Shown: positions 27,629 to 37,334, numbered from the stretch's first letter. The stretch is DNA of 62,274 nucleotides from Prosthecobacter debontii (GCA_945869675.1 CAMBPS010000010.1:1-62274), one strand, 5' to 3'. The notes: a model not told the origin generated them from the sequence alone. Numbers and translations are program-made.

Positions 27629-29112
27629 TTAGCCAAGAGCCTCAGCGAATCTCGCGATGAGGTCCGCACTCTCTTCCAATCCGGCGGAAACACGTATCAG
27701 GTGACTTGGCACGCCGCAGCTAGCAGCCCAGTCGAGCTCGTCGTAATGGGCTAACAACGTGTAAGGACAGACCAAGGTGAAATTAGTTCCCAAACTTGGG
27801 CCTTTGCAGACCCGCAAGGCATCATAAAAAGCGGGACTGGTCTGCGCGGCATCTTTGAGCAAGAAAGAAAACAAACAGCCATAACCACCGTCTTCACGAC
27901 GAATAAACTCGTAACCTGCCCCCCCTGATGACGTGCATGCCAGACTTTTTCGACTCGGGGATGATTCTTCAGGAAATCAGCCAGCGCTAAAGCATTTCGA
28001 CTCATGATCCGAGCACGAAGAGCAAAGTCACGACTATTCAATTCTAAAGCGACTGCATCTCCACGCCAGAGAGTATGGTCAGCATGCCCTGTGAGAAACG
28101 TGGAGAAGGCCGCATAGTGTGGTGAGGCACGATTCAGGATGACACTGCCAGCCAAGACATCGCCTGCCCCAGAAAAACTCTTCGTCAAACTGGAGGTGAT
28201 CGCATCAGCCACGCGCATGGCATCGACATGAACCACCGTGGAGATCGTATCATCAACAATGATCGGCACATCCGGCTGTGTCTCAGCACGGATTTTCAGC
28301 AATCGCGGAAGATCCACACAACGCAGCAATGGATTGCTCGGAGCCTCGCAAAAAAGACCTGCCAAGGGCTCATTTTGAAGCAAGTGATGAAGATCCGCAT
28401 ACTCACTCTCCGTGAGCAACGGCAGGAAATGCGCCCCATGGCCAAACATCTGCTGGAGCTTCAAAACATCGACATAAGGGAAATCTAGCTGCGCCGTTTT
28501 CCGACCTGGGAAAAGAGTCGTCAGCATTCGATGCACGGCAAAGTTTGCCGCCATGCCAGAAGGGAAAAGAAACACATCTTCAGGTTGTTGCCCAGAGAGC
28601 TCGGCTAAGCGCTGACGCAAGATGAGACTAGCAGCCTTGCCTTCGGCTTCGCTGACATCACTCTTGATTCTTCCAAGCACATCGCAGGCTTGGCGTGTGC
28701 TCACCACCTCCCCACAGAAGCGCCAGAATCGACGGGCGGTGACATAGGCATCCGCTGGAAAAATGACCACGCCCAGCGCTTCTGTCCACGCAACCGCACG
28801 GCCTGAAAAACCATGACGAGCGATGAACTCCACGCATCTCTCCGCATGAAGAAGACGGGGAAAAACCAAACAGCGCTCACCTTCACCGGCGAGTTCTTTT
28901 TCCGCTGCAGCAAAAAGCGCACTCACGGCTGGTGGACAGCAAAAGCGTGGATAACCAGAACGAAACTTGGAAACGATGTCAGGATCACCTTCTTCATAGC
29001 CAATCACATGTTTCCATAAAGGCAGACTGACACTGACACCATATTCATCATCAGGCAGCGGACTACCTAGACTATCAGCTTCCCAAATTGGGTGGGTAAG
29101 GAGATCAGACAT
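27629..29112 (-). pseudogene. Cystathionine gamma-synthase-like PLP enzyme, frameshifted at a G7 tract
   Basis: Restoring one base gives a protein of about 494 residues. Residues 1-110 carry SVSLPLWKHVIGYEEGDPD and GYPRF, an N-terminal domain I know from fungal-type (Str2/MET-7) cystathionine gamma-synthases. The PLP domain follows, with the Lys in SSLTKSFSGAGD. The frame breaks after HARHQGG in a run of seven G (27919-27925 on the minus strand); an eighth G would join it to GYEFIRREDGGYG and the normal C-terminus, which ends at 27629. It is either a sequencing error, a recent mutation or slippage. It begins 2 bp after the stop of the previous PLP-enzyme gene, so both are one operon. Confidence 0.8.
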
Positions 29113-29114
29113 GT

Positions 29115-30281
29115 TCAGGACTTCGCGTTCAGGGCTTGTTCAATGTCTGACCAGAGATCTTCAACATGCTCGATACCGACCGAAAATCGGATCAAGCCAT
29201 CCGTGACACCAGCCTCTTCGCGAATCTCTTTCGGGATAGATGCATGGGTCATCGTGGCAGGGTGACAGACGAGGGACTCGATGCCGCCCAGACTCTCTGC
29301 CTGCGTAAACAGATGCAACCGACGTATAAACGCCAGCGCCTCTTCTTGGCTATGGCCAAAATCAGCCAGCAACATGCCACTACCGCCGCTCATCTGTTTG
29401 CGAGCCAGCTCATACTGCGGATGGCTAGGCAAGAAGGGGTAGCGAACACTTTTCACCCCCTTACTACCTTCTAAGCGCTGAGCCAAAGTGAATGCATTGA
29501 AGTTGTGCCGCTCCATACGCAGAGCCTCTGTTTTTACCCCGCGAGAGGTTAGCCAAGTATCAAAAGGGCTCGGCTGCAAACCCAAGGCCTTTTGGGCAAA
29601 GATCATCTTTTCCTGCCACTCGTCTGAATTGGAGCAAACGGCTCCACCCAGAGCATCCGAGTGACCATTCGTGTATTTGGTCGTACTTAGAAGAGACAAA
29701 TCAGCGCCCAAATCCAGCGGCTGCTGAAGCATGCTAGAGGCAAAGGTATTATCCACGACAACGGTGCTGCCAGCAGCGTGAGCGACATCTGAGATCGCTT
29801 TGATGTCTAGAATCTTCAGAAGCGGATTGGTCGGCGATTCTAGCCAAACAAGTGCCGGCTTGATCTGCGAAATGAGCGAGTAGTTCGCCGGATTGGCCAA
29901 ATTCACATACTTGATATGCACGTCAAACTTCCGCAAGGCACGCTCAAAGAGGCGATACGTGCAGCCGTAAATGTTCTGCTCAGAGATGATCGTATCTCCT
30001 GCCTTCAGACCAAAAGCGATCGCTGTAATCGCAGACACGCCACTGGCAAAGACGGTGCAATGTTGGGCTTTTTCCAGGCTGGCTAGTGTAGTCTGGAGAT
30101 TCCGGAAATTCGGGCTGCCGCTGCGGGTGTAGTCAAAGTTCCCAGGATTCCCTGTCTCAAAGGTGGATGACATGTAGATCGGAGGGATCACCGCGCCAGT
30201 CTCGCTGCGGTAGTCCTGACCGACATGGATGGCACGCGTTTCGAAGCGCGCGTCGTTTGGAACTGTGGGATCGTCCTTCAT
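29115..30281 (-). CDS. Cys/Met-metabolism PLP enzyme (cystathionine gamma-synthase/beta-lyase family)
   Basis: The protein has 388 residues, normal for the family. The AIHVGQ start, the YTRSGSPNFRNL and ASGVSAITA motifs and the PLP-binding Lys in LLSTTKYTNGHSD (about residue 205) are visible, as is HPATMTHAS near the C-terminus. The family includes cystathionine gamma-synthase, beta-lyase and O-acylhomoserine sulfhydrylase, and sequence alone does not separate them. Paired with a synthase-like gene, it could supply the beta-lyase step of transsulfuration. ATG 30281 is preferred to 30461 because the family N-terminus begins shortly after. Confidence 0.88.
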   Translation of the reverse strand: MKDDPTVPNDARFETRAIHVGQDYRSETGAVIPPIYMSSTFETGNPGNFDYTRSGSPNFRNLQTTLASLEKAQHCTVFASGVSAITAIAFGLKAGDTIISEQNIYGCTYRLFERALRKFDVHIKYVNLANPANYSLISQIKPALVWLESPTNPLLKILDIKAISDVAHAAGSTVVVDNTFASSMLQQPLDLGADLSLLSTTKYTNGHSDALGGAVCSNSDEWQEKMIFAQKALGLQPSPFDTWLTSRGVKTEALRMERHNFNAFTLAQRLEGSKGVKSVRYPFLPSHPQYELARKQMSGGSGMLLADFGHSQEEALAFIRRLHLFTQAESLGGIESLVCHPATMTHASIPKEIREEAGVTDGLIRFSVGIEHVEDLWSDIEQALNAKS

Positions 30282-30426
30282 GGTAAGCACGTATTGAACC
30301 ACGGCTGGACTCACATGCAAGAGACGGCGCAAAAGACAAGTTCCGCTGGATTTCACCAGATTTCCTGTTCGGCATATCTGTGCTTGCCACCCAGCATGGT
30401 CTCCGCTGATTGTAACCAACTGTATC

Positions 30427-32385
30427 ATGCTTACTGCCACGCACGCCCCCACCGTCGTCATCGAAAACTTTTATCCCTGCCTGGAAGGTGGCCGCCATCC
30501 GATCAAGCGTGTCGTCGCAGAACCACTGACTTTGTGGTGTGATATCTTCACCGATGGACATGTCGTGATGTCTGCCGTGCTCAAATGGCGTCTCATTGGA
30601 GCCAAGCGCTGGTTTGAAGCACCGATGACGCCCACGGAAAATGATCGCTGGCAGGGCACATGCAGCTTTGAATCCGTCGGCCGCTGGGAATATGAGGTCG
30701 AAGCCTGGTCGGACAGCTTTCGTGGCTGGAAAAAAACTTTTGCCATTCGTGTGCACGCCAAAGATCTCGATGCGCCGGTCGAAGCCCTGGAAGGTGCCAG
30801 ACTGCTACGCGAAGCCGCTCAGCGCGCCCGTGCTGCCGGAGCAGCAGACTGTGGCACCCAGATCGAAGACGTAGCAGATCTACTCAGCACACTCCCACCG
30901 GAGGAAGTTCTCGATGTTCTGCTCTCCGATGACCTCCAGGCCCTGATGGATAGCTATGCTGACCGCAGCCTTTCAACCTCTAGCGATTCATTAAAAGTCA
31001 TCGTCGAGCGTGAACGCGCGCGATTCTCCGCTTGGTATGAATTTTTTCCGCGTGGTGCAGAAGGTCGTGCCGATAAACACAGCACCTTCCGCGACTGCCT
31101 ACCACGTCTCGATGACGCGAAGGCGATGGGATTTGATACGATCTATTTCCCGCCTATCCACCCGATCGGCACAACGGCTCGTAAAGGAAAAAACAACACG
31201 CTGATTGCCTATGCAGACGACGTCGGCAGCCCCTGGGCCATTGGAGCCAAGGCCGGCGGACATCGGGAGGTCGAGCCCGCCTTAGGCACGATGGATGACT
31301 TTCTCTGGCTCGTCGGCGAGGCTAACAAACGCGGCCTGGAGATCGCTCTCGACTTCGCCATCAACTGCTCGCCAGACCATCCGTATGTCAAAGATCATCC
31401 TGATTGGTTCTACCAGCGTCCAGATGGCAGCATCCGCTACGCAGAAAATCCGCCAAAAAAATATCAGGACATCTACCCCATCAACTTCCACTGCGCCGAC
31501 TGGAAAAATCTCTGGCGTGAGTTGATCGATGTTGTGCTCTTCTGGGTGGATAAGGGTGTGAAGATCTTCCGCGTGGACAATCCCCACACCAAGCCCGTCT
31601 CCTTTTGGGAAGAACTCATCAGTGCCGTTCACCGCAAAGACCCATCCATCATCTTTTTAGCCGAAGCTTTCACGAAGCCGAAAATGATGCAGGTGCTGGG
31701 TAAGATCGGCTTTACCCAAAGCTACACGTACTTTACCTGGCGTGAGGACAAAGCAGGCCTAACCGAGTATGCCAAAGAACTCACTCAGGGTGAGATGCGC
31801 TGGTATTATCGCGGGAATTTCTGGCCGAATACGCCTGACATTCATCCCTTTTACCTGCAAAACGCCCAAGCCAGTATGTTCCGCTTCAGAGCTGCCTTAG
31901 CTGCCACGCTTTCCTCTACATGGGGCATGTATGCGGGTTATGAACTTTGTGAAAACGCGCCACTTCCTGGCAAAGAAGAGTATCTCGATTCCGAGAAGTT
32001 CCAGCTCAAGAACCGCGATTACAACGGTCCCGGCAACATCAAAGGCTTCATCGCCAGACTCAACCTTATTCGCCGGGAAAACCCAGCGATGCACCTCTAC
32101 GACAATCTGGTTTTTCACGGCACGAACCACGAGCAACTCATCGCCTACAGCAAAAGCACACCGGATTGGACAAACCGACTGCTAACCATCATCAGCCTCA
32201 ATGGCCATGCCGCTGTGTCAGGGACAGTTCACGTCGATTTACAAGCTCTAGGTCTTGATGCCAACAAGCCCTATCGGGTCACCGATCTCATGCACGGCCA
32301 CAGCTACGAGTGGCATGGCAGAGACAATTACGTCTCTCTTAACCCAGATGGCACCTCCATGCACCTCTTCAAAGTGGAGCAGTAA
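30427..32385 (+). CDS. glgE: GlgE-like alpha-1,4-glucan:maltose-1-phosphate maltosyltransferase
   Basis: GlgE extends alpha-1,4-glucans from maltose 1-phosphate. The 652-residue GH13 protein has the N-terminal beta domain (about 10-115), an all-helical insertion (about 115-200) and a catalytic barrel. Key residues are visible: nucleophile Asp384 in FRVDNPHTKP, acid Glu413 in FLAEAFT, and the GlgE-like PPIHPIGTTARKGKNN and NCSPDHPYVKDHPDWF segments. A C-terminal beta domain closes it. No treS, mak or glgB gene is linked. The Fur-type regulator gene begins 3 bp after its stop. Confidence 0.93.
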   Translation: MLTATHAPTVVIENFYPCLEGGRHPIKRVVAEPLTLWCDIFTDGHVVMSAVLKWRLIGAKRWFEAPMTPTENDRWQGTCSFESVGRWEYEVEAWSDSFRGWKKTFAIRVHAKDLDAPVEALEGARLLREAAQRARAAGAADCGTQIEDVADLLSTLPPEEVLDVLLSDDLQALMDSYADRSLSTSSDSLKVIVERERARFSAWYEFFPRGAEGRADKHSTFRDCLPRLDDAKAMGFDTIYFPPIHPIGTTARKGKNNTLIAYADDVGSPWAIGAKAGGHREVEPALGTMDDFLWLVGEANKRGLEIALDFAINCSPDHPYVKDHPDWFYQRPDGSIRYAENPPKKYQDIYPINFHCADWKNLWRELIDVVLFWVDKGVKIFRVDNPHTKPVSFWEELISAVHRKDPSIIFLAEAFTKPKMMQVLGKIGFTQSYTYFTWREDKAGLTEYAKELTQGEMRWYYRGNFWPNTPDIHPFYLQNAQASMFRFRAALAATLSSTWGMYAGYELCENAPLPGKEEYLDSEKFQLKNRDYNGPGNIKGFIARLNLIRRENPAMHLYDNLVFHGTNHEQLIAYSKSTPDWTNRLLTIISLNGHAAVSGTVHVDLQALGLDANKPYRVTDLMHGHSYEWHGRDNYVSLNPDGTSMHLFKVEQ

Positions 32386-32388
32386 TTT

Positions 32389-32868
32389 ATGAGTAAACAC
32401 CATCATCATCACCACGCTGGCTGTGTCAGGCCTGAGCCTGGAAAACTCGTCTCAGAGGCCGTTGAACGAGCACGTGCTTCCGGTCTTCGCCGCACGAAGG
32501 CACTGGAAAATGTACTCTCCATCCTGATCCATGCCTGCCAGCCACTCACGTTGGCAGACATCGCCGAACATCCGGATCTGGATACGGGTGCAGATAAAGC
32601 CACGGTCTATCGTCTGCTGATGAAATTAGAGCAGCGCTCGCTCATTCGCAGGCTCGGCCTGCATGATCGCGCGGCTTACTACACCATGATCTTGCCAGGA
32701 GAACACAGTGATTACCTCATCTGCAATGAGTGCGGTCGCATTGAAAAGCTAGATATCGCCTGCCCTGTTCAGGTTTTGGAAAAGCAGATCGCTAAAAGTT
32801 CGGGCTTCAAAAAACTCTATCATGAACTCGAGTTCTTTGGCCAATGTCCCGACTGTGCACAGAGCTAG
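32389..32868 (+). CDS. Fur-family metal-responsive regulator with native N-terminal His6
   Basis: The 159-residue protein has a Fur-like winged helix (about residues 20-95; TLADIAEHPD and KATVYRLLMKLEQ) and a dimerisation domain with two CxxC zinc motifs, CNEC and CPDC. Residues 4-9 are six consecutive His, an additional metal site not usual at this end. Zinc (Zur-like), iron or peroxide sensing cannot be told apart; the motif set leans to Zur. It is 3 bp behind glgE, so it is probably cotranscribed with it, an unusual partner for a metal regulator. Confidence 0.88.
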   Translation: MSKHHHHHHAGCVRPEPGKLVSEAVERARASGLRRTKALENVLSILIHACQPLTLADIAEHPDLDTGADKATVYRLLMKLEQRSLIRRLGLHDRAAYYTMILPGEHSDYLICNECGRIEKLDIACPVQVLEKQIAKSSGFKKLYHELEFFGQCPDCAQS

Positions 32869-33177
32869 GTGATTCTACGCCTGACTCTAAGCTTCCATAG
32901 TTAGATCCAGCTGAGACTGACCCAGCCTCTGATGTAAATCCTCTGAACGTGGAATGGAAACGAGAACGGCCTGCTCCACGACGATCAGGCGCCAGCGCAT
33001 AGAGAAAATCGAGGAGATCCTAGCTTTAAATGCACCTTAAATCTGGCCATCTGTCGACGACGGATGCGGATATCAGGTCCACTTACTCTAGCCCAGAGCT
33101 AGCCGCGGCGGCTCTGTATCCGACAGTCAAAAAGCAGCGCCGCAATAAGAAGACTGCATGTTGACTCTTCGACTCTT
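32869..33177. other. Convergent intergenic region, no confident gene
   Basis: This 309-bp region lies between the ends of the Fur-type gene and bioD. The only coding candidate is a 37-codon minus-strand ORF (33000 to 32887) beginning MRWRLIVVEQAV, without a ribosome site. I see no RNA gene or clear terminator. Confidence 0.3.
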
Positions 33178-33810
33178 TCAGACCGGTAGATCATCTGGCC
33201 AATTGATCTCCGTCTCGCCGTGCATGACCTCACCAAGAACTGGAACATCAAGATAATTCTGAAGAACCATGCGATTAGAAATACTGGCCGCGTCACGCTC
33301 ATCGTGAGCGTAATTGAGGATCATTCCGGCGCATGTGAGGCCGCGAGCTTGGATGTTTTTCACGGTCAAAAGTGTGTGGTTCAAACAGCCTAATTTATTA
33401 TTCACCACGACAATGATTGGTAGTTCTAACGCAGCGGCAAAATCAGCCATCGTCTCCTTTCCAGCCAAAGGCACCTCCCAACCGCCTGCGCCTTCGACGA
33501 TCACATGACTGTGCATAGCTGTAAGCTTATAGAAACCCTGACGCGCTCTTTCGGTATCTAATTTTGTATTTTCCAGCAATGCAGCCGCATACGGTGAAGC
33601 GGGCACTTTCAGGAAAACGGGATTGATCTCCTCAACAGATAAAACACTACCACAGGCTTGCTGAATTGCCAACGGATCACGTCGATCACCACAGGCAAAA
33701 GGTTTATAACCCACGGCGTTATGCCCCGCGAGGCGGAGCGCTTCTATCAGCAGGCAAGTCACGTATGTTTTGCCTGCGTCAGTGTCGGTACCTGTGATAA
33801 AATAATGCAT
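33178..33810 (-). CDS. bioD: Dethiobiotin synthetase
   Basis: BioD closes the ureido ring of dethiobiotin from diaminopelargonate, CO2 and ATP. The 210-residue protein has the P-loop GTDTDAGKT at residues 7-15, KPFACGDRRD for substrate and EGAGGWEVPL near residue 110. Length fits. Other biotin genes are not in the window, so bioD stands alone. Divergent from the AraC-type regulator gene. Confidence 0.95.
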   Translation of the reverse strand: MHYFITGTDTDAGKTYVTCLLIEALRLAGHNAVGYKPFACGDRRDPLAIQQACGSVLSVEEINPVFLKVPASPYAAALLENTKLDTERARQGFYKLTAMHSHVIVEGAGGWEVPLAGKETMADFAAALELPIIVVVNNKLGCLNHTLLTVKNIQARGLTCAGMILNYAHDERDAASISNRMVLQNYLDVPVLGEVMHGETEINWPDDLPV

Positions 33811-33899
33811 GTCATCCAGTCAAAGCGGTCATTCTATCTGAGGTCAAGCTCTGAGGCAGAGTTTGCACTCAATCTAGTTTAGCTCATGGTAACAGATCT

Positions 33900-34718
33900 A
33901 TGCGAAATACGACTCTTCTCCGCCCCCGTGAGCGCTCTCTCAGGACGAAATCCGAGATCGCACGCTGGCGCACTCACCGCAGTCAATGGTTTAACACACT
34001 TGAACCAAGTCTGCTTTTCCAAAGACTGTTCGATCACATCCCTGGCGTGTCTTTCTTTGCCAAAGACGCAAATGGCCATCTCATGTATGCCAGCCAGGGG
34101 TTATTAGACCGTTACCAGATGCTGGATGACTCGGAGATTTTGGGAAGAACCGACTTTGATCTAAACCCTGGTAGCATGGCTCAGGCCTATGTCGATGACG
34201 ACAAGCACTTGCTTTGTGGCAAAGCCAAACTTGTCGAACGAATCGAATTGTGGTGGGACCGCCAAGGTATGCCAGACTGGTTTCTTGTGACCAAGATGCC
34301 TCTCATGGATCCAAAAGGCCGGCCCCAAGGCGTCATGGGACTGCTACGCCGACCCGATGATGCTGAGCGCCAGTTACCCGTTTTTCAGACAGTGGCCCAA
34401 GCCGTGGAAATCATGCGGCGTGATTATGGCAAGCCGCTCCTCATTGAAGAGATTGCAATGGCTTGCGGCCAATCGGTCCGTCAACTTCAACGTCGATTTC
34501 AGACCGCCTTTGGAGTGACTCCTCAAGAGTTCCTGCTTAAAACCCGAGTCCTATGCGCTGCACGTTTGCTGGAAACGTCGACTGCCTCCATTTCAGAAGT
34601 AGCTAGAAAGTGCGGCTTCATGGATCAGAGCTCATTCACCCAACACTTCCGTAAACGCACAGATATGACTCCGACGGCCTACAGGCAAAGCCAAAGGCAC
34701 CAAGCTGGGAAAGGCTAA
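33900..34718 (+). CDS. AraC-family regulator with PAS sensor domain
   Basis: The 272-residue protein has a PAS-like domain at about 45-150 (FFAKDANGHLMYAS, WFLVTKMPLMDPKGRPQGVMG) and a C-terminal AraC helix-turn-helix pair at about 165-265 (IEEIAMACGQSVRQLQRRFQ and ISEVARKCGFMDQSSFTQHF). It probably senses a small ligand and controls a nearby or distant sugar-related operon; the neighbouring sugar isomerase-like gene is convergent with it and overlaps by 4 bp. ATG 33900 is taken; an upstream start in another frame is not coding. Confidence 0.88.
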   Translation: MRNTTLLRPRERSLRTKSEIARWRTHRSQWFNTLEPSLLFQRLFDHIPGVSFFAKDANGHLMYASQGLLDRYQMLDDSEILGRTDFDLNPGSMAQAYVDDDKHLLCGKAKLVERIELWWDRQGMPDWFLVTKMPLMDPKGRPQGVMGLLRRPDDAERQLPVFQTVAQAVEIMRRDYGKPLLIEEIAMACGQSVRQLQRRFQTAFGVTPQEFLLKTRVLCAARLLETSTASISEVARKCGFMDQSSFTQHFRKRTDMTPTAYRQSQRHQAGKG

Positions 34719-35614
34719 GCCAACCATTCCTTGAGCACTTTAAGATCGCGAATATGCGCTTCACGGAACTCTTTAAGCACCTCTGCAGACTTCGGGTCGC
34801 CTTGGAGATACTCGACATGCAATGAGATTGGACCTGCGAAACCGCGCTCTTTCACCAACTTCACAAAGTCAGGACTCACCTGCCCCTGACCCAGTGGGCA
34901 TCCTTGAGCCTTCCGGCCCTCCCACTTGAAGTCCTTGAAATAAACCGCTCCCCAATGATCTGCCGTCAGTGCGGCGCTCAGGGGCCACTGAGAACCTCCT
35001 TCGACGGTGGCGTGGTAAATGTCATAGCAGAAGGACCATTGCGCAGGTGTGTATTCCCGCATGATTGTGTAAATGTCCCAGATGGGGGCGGCGACATAGT
35101 CTTTCCCACTGTGATTTTGCACCAGCGGCTGGATACCGATCTCTTGGCAGAGTTGAACCAAGTCCTTGATCCTCGGGCGCAGCTCCTGGACTTGCTCCCA
35201 AATTGGCTTCTTCAAATCATATTTGTAATACAGCATGCGGAAGCGCTTAACGCCCAGTTGTGCGGCTGTCCGAAGCACAGCCTCAGTTCGCTGTTCTTTG
35301 CTAACTTCATTGATGCCTGAGGTCAGAATGGTTAGCTCCAATCCCTGTTTTTTTAGCGCTTCAACATACTTGGGTAATTCAACTTCGATCTGCTCCGGCT
35401 CGATGTGCCCTTTAGGACGGATGGGGGATTCTACTCCATTCACACCCATTTCAGCACCCAGACTAGCGATGTCATCATAGGGCAAACCCTGGAGGTGTTT
35501 GGTGAAAAAGCAAATTGAGTTGGCTGACTTCGATGCGGCTTTCACGCTCGGAGCAAATGCGAGTGAACCTGCGAAAACTGAGGCCTGATGGAGAAAAGTG
35601 CGGCGATTAGGCAT
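34715..35614 (-). CDS. Tat-exported sugar phosphate isomerase/epimerase-like TIM barrel
   Basis: The 299-residue protein has a twin-arginine signal (NRRTFLHQASVFAGSLAFAP) and a xylose-isomerase-like TIM barrel (AP endonuclease 2 superfamily). NHSGKDY, CYDIYHATVEGG and HVEYLQGD supply likely metal ligands. Family members isomerise or epimerise sugars, often keto-sugars. ATG 35614 is chosen because it opens the Tat signal. It is 16 bp downstream of the metallo-beta-lactamase-fold gene and probably cotranscribed with it. Confidence 0.82.
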   Translation of the reverse strand: MPNRRTFLHQASVFAGSLAFAPSVKAASKSANSICFFTKHLQGLPYDDIASLGAEMGVNGVESPIRPKGHIEPEQIEVELPKYVEALKKQGLELTILTSGINEVSKEQRTEAVLRTAAQLGVKRFRMLYYKYDLKKPIWEQVQELRPRIKDLVQLCQEIGIQPLVQNHSGKDYVAAPIWDIYTIMREYTPAQWSFCYDIYHATVEGGSQWPLSAALTADHWGAVYFKDFKWEGRKAQGCPLGQGQVSPDFVKLVKERGFAGPISLHVEYLQGDPKSAEVLKEFREAHIRDLKVLKEWLA

Positions 35615-35630
35615 GATGAAGTAAACGTCG

Positions 35631-36608
35631 CTAAAACAGCGCTGTTTCACCTTCATGCAAGATACGAACACGATCTTCAAGATGACGATGAGCTGCCTCA
35701 TAGGCTAATCTTTCAGCAGGCTCATGAATCGGCTCACTGCCGAGAGGAAAAGTGTCATGATGCATCGGAATCATGAACTCCGCCCCGAGCATGGCAAAGG
35801 CATCCAGTGCCTCCTCTGGATTCATGTGAACTGGCCGGCCGCTGGGTGCTTCATAGGCACCGATGGGCATCAGAGCTACATCGATCCGAGCACGCTGACC
35901 GATTTCCTGAAAACCCTCAAACATCGAACTATCTCCGCAGTGAAACAGTGTGCGTTCAGGACCTTCGATTAAATAACCACCGAAACCACGATGGGTGTCA
36001 TGAATCATACGCGCCCCCCAATGACGCGCTGGAGTAAGTGTCATTTTCAGATCTTTAAATTGAGCCTGTCCCCAAGTCTCTAACTCGACGATTTGGCCAA
36101 AACCACAACGTTTCACAACACTGCCGACACCTTGAGGGACGATGATCGGCTGTCCGCGTGCAATCCTGCGCAAGCTAGGCAAGTGCAAATGATCAAAGTG
36201 CGCATGAGTGATGAGAACTAAATCCAGCGGAGGCAAATCACTGGCCCATAAACTCGGATGGCGGATGCGTTTCACAGGGCCATGCCAGAGCGCCCAGTTA
36301 GGATCGATGATCAAATTCACTCCTGCAATTTGTCCAAAAAAGCCAGCGTGCCCAAGCCAAGTGACGCCGATCTGATTAGACTGCGCCAGAGGCACCCCAT
36401 TAATCTCTCGCTTCGGCTTTCGCGGAGCTAGGATCGTGGGGATCAGAATGTCCCCAATGAATTGTAAATTACGCTTACGCCAGCCCTCTGTCGGAAGGAG
36501 CCCCACATGATTTTCCTGATTCACACCCAGAGTAAAAGGAATGCGCATTTTCCCAGGGCGGCTTATGAAAGCAGGCCCCTCGCGGTCCGGTGCAGAATCA
36601 TGAATCAT
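35631..36608 (-). CDS. Metallo-beta-lactamase-fold hydrolase (NAPE-PLD/UlaG-like)
   Basis: The 325-residue protein contains the THAHFDHLHLP metal motif near residue 145 (HxHxDH), GARMIHDTHRGFGGYLIE and HCGDSSMFEGF for further ligands, and MPMHHDTFPLG. It resembles the phospholipase D-like and UlaG-like branch of the family, which cleaves phosphodiester or lactone bonds. Substrate unknown and no signal peptide. The start is uncertain; ATG 36608 gives a protein of family length, while 36710 adds 34 low-similarity residues. Confidence 0.82.
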   Translation of the reverse strand: MIHDSAPDREGPAFISRPGKMRIPFTLGVNQENHVGLLPTEGWRKRNLQFIGDILIPTILAPRKPKREINGVPLAQSNQIGVTWLGHAGFFGQIAGVNLIIDPNWALWHGPVKRIRHPSLWASDLPPLDLVLITHAHFDHLHLPSLRRIARGQPIIVPQGVGSVVKRCGFGQIVELETWGQAQFKDLKMTLTPARHWGARMIHDTHRGFGGYLIEGPERTLFHCGDSSMFEGFQEIGQRARIDVALMPIGAYEAPSGRPVHMNPEEALDAFAMLGAEFMIPMHHDTFPLGSEPIHEPAERLAYEAAHRHLEDRVRILHEGETALF

Positions 36609-36722
36609 TATCGCGATTTCCCAATGAGTCTGAACGCTAAGGGCCTGTGGTGCCTGTGACAACACTGTTTTTGCTTCATTACGCTTGGCAGTTGTGACTG
36701 TAGAAGCCAAATTGACGACCTG

Positions 36723-37334
36723 ATGAAGCCAGCAACACCAACAGAATGGACCAAGAAAAACCTTAGAAGCTTCATTCGGTCACGCTTGCGCGAGACACCC
36801 GAAACGGTCCTTTATTCATGGTCGATCCAACTCGTAACTCATTTACAGTCCAGAGAAGATTTGTGGCAAAAGCCTGGCATCGTCGCCCTGTTTGGAGGCT
36901 TACGCAGTGAGCCTGATCTCATCTCCGTTTTTCTACCATGGCTACAGGAGCTTGGCTGGAAAACGGCTCTCTTCACCATTTCTGGGACTCAATTGCGGCC
37001 CGTCATCGTCCAGAATGAAGAAGACTTAAAGCGTGGCTATCTCGGTGTCTGGGAGCCACTTGGAGATCAAGCCATCCCCCTCGGCCAACTAGATATGATT
37101 CTCGTTCCTGGACTCGCTTTTGATGAAGCTACTGGCGCACGAATGGGACGCGGCGGTGGTTTTTACGACCGCCTGCTTTCCCACCCAGAGATAAAGGCAA
37201 AGCTGATTGGAGTGGCCTTTCACCTGCAAATGCTGCCAGACATTCCGACAGAGGAACACGATATTCACCTATATGAAATAATCACTGAAAAAGGCACTCA
37301 ACGGATCGTGCCCATCGCAGGCATCAATGACTGA
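36723..37334 (+). CDS. 5-formyltetrahydrofolate cyclo-ligase
   Basis: The 203-residue enzyme converts 5-formyl-THF to methenyl-THF with ATP. Family motifs are visible: the Lys/Arg-rich N-terminus, LVPGLAFDEATGARMGRGGG and FYDRLL near residues 120-155. The gene overlaps the convergent lipoprotein gene by 37 bp. Confidence 0.9.
   Translation: MKPATPTEWTKKNLRSFIRSRLRETPETVLYSWSIQLVTHLQSREDLWQKPGIVALFGGLRSEPDLISVFLPWLQELGWKTALFTISGTQLRPVIVQNEEDLKRGYLGVWEPLGDQAIPLGQLDMILVPGLAFDEATGARMGRGGGFYDRLLSHPEIKAKLIGVAFHLQMLPDIPTEEHDIHLYEIITEKGTQRIVPIAGIND

Noticed and set aside
30282..30426. Possible cobalamin or SAM riboswitch before the PLP-enzyme operon
   Set aside because: CTGGTGAAATCCAG resembles one arm of the cobalamin element, but the conserved core and the 3' B12 box are missing, and no SAM-I or SAM-II core can be formed.
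32395..32420. His6 coding run as a cloning-vector tag
   Set aside because: It is continuous with a full Fur-family gene 3 bp after glgE, and no vector sequence is present.
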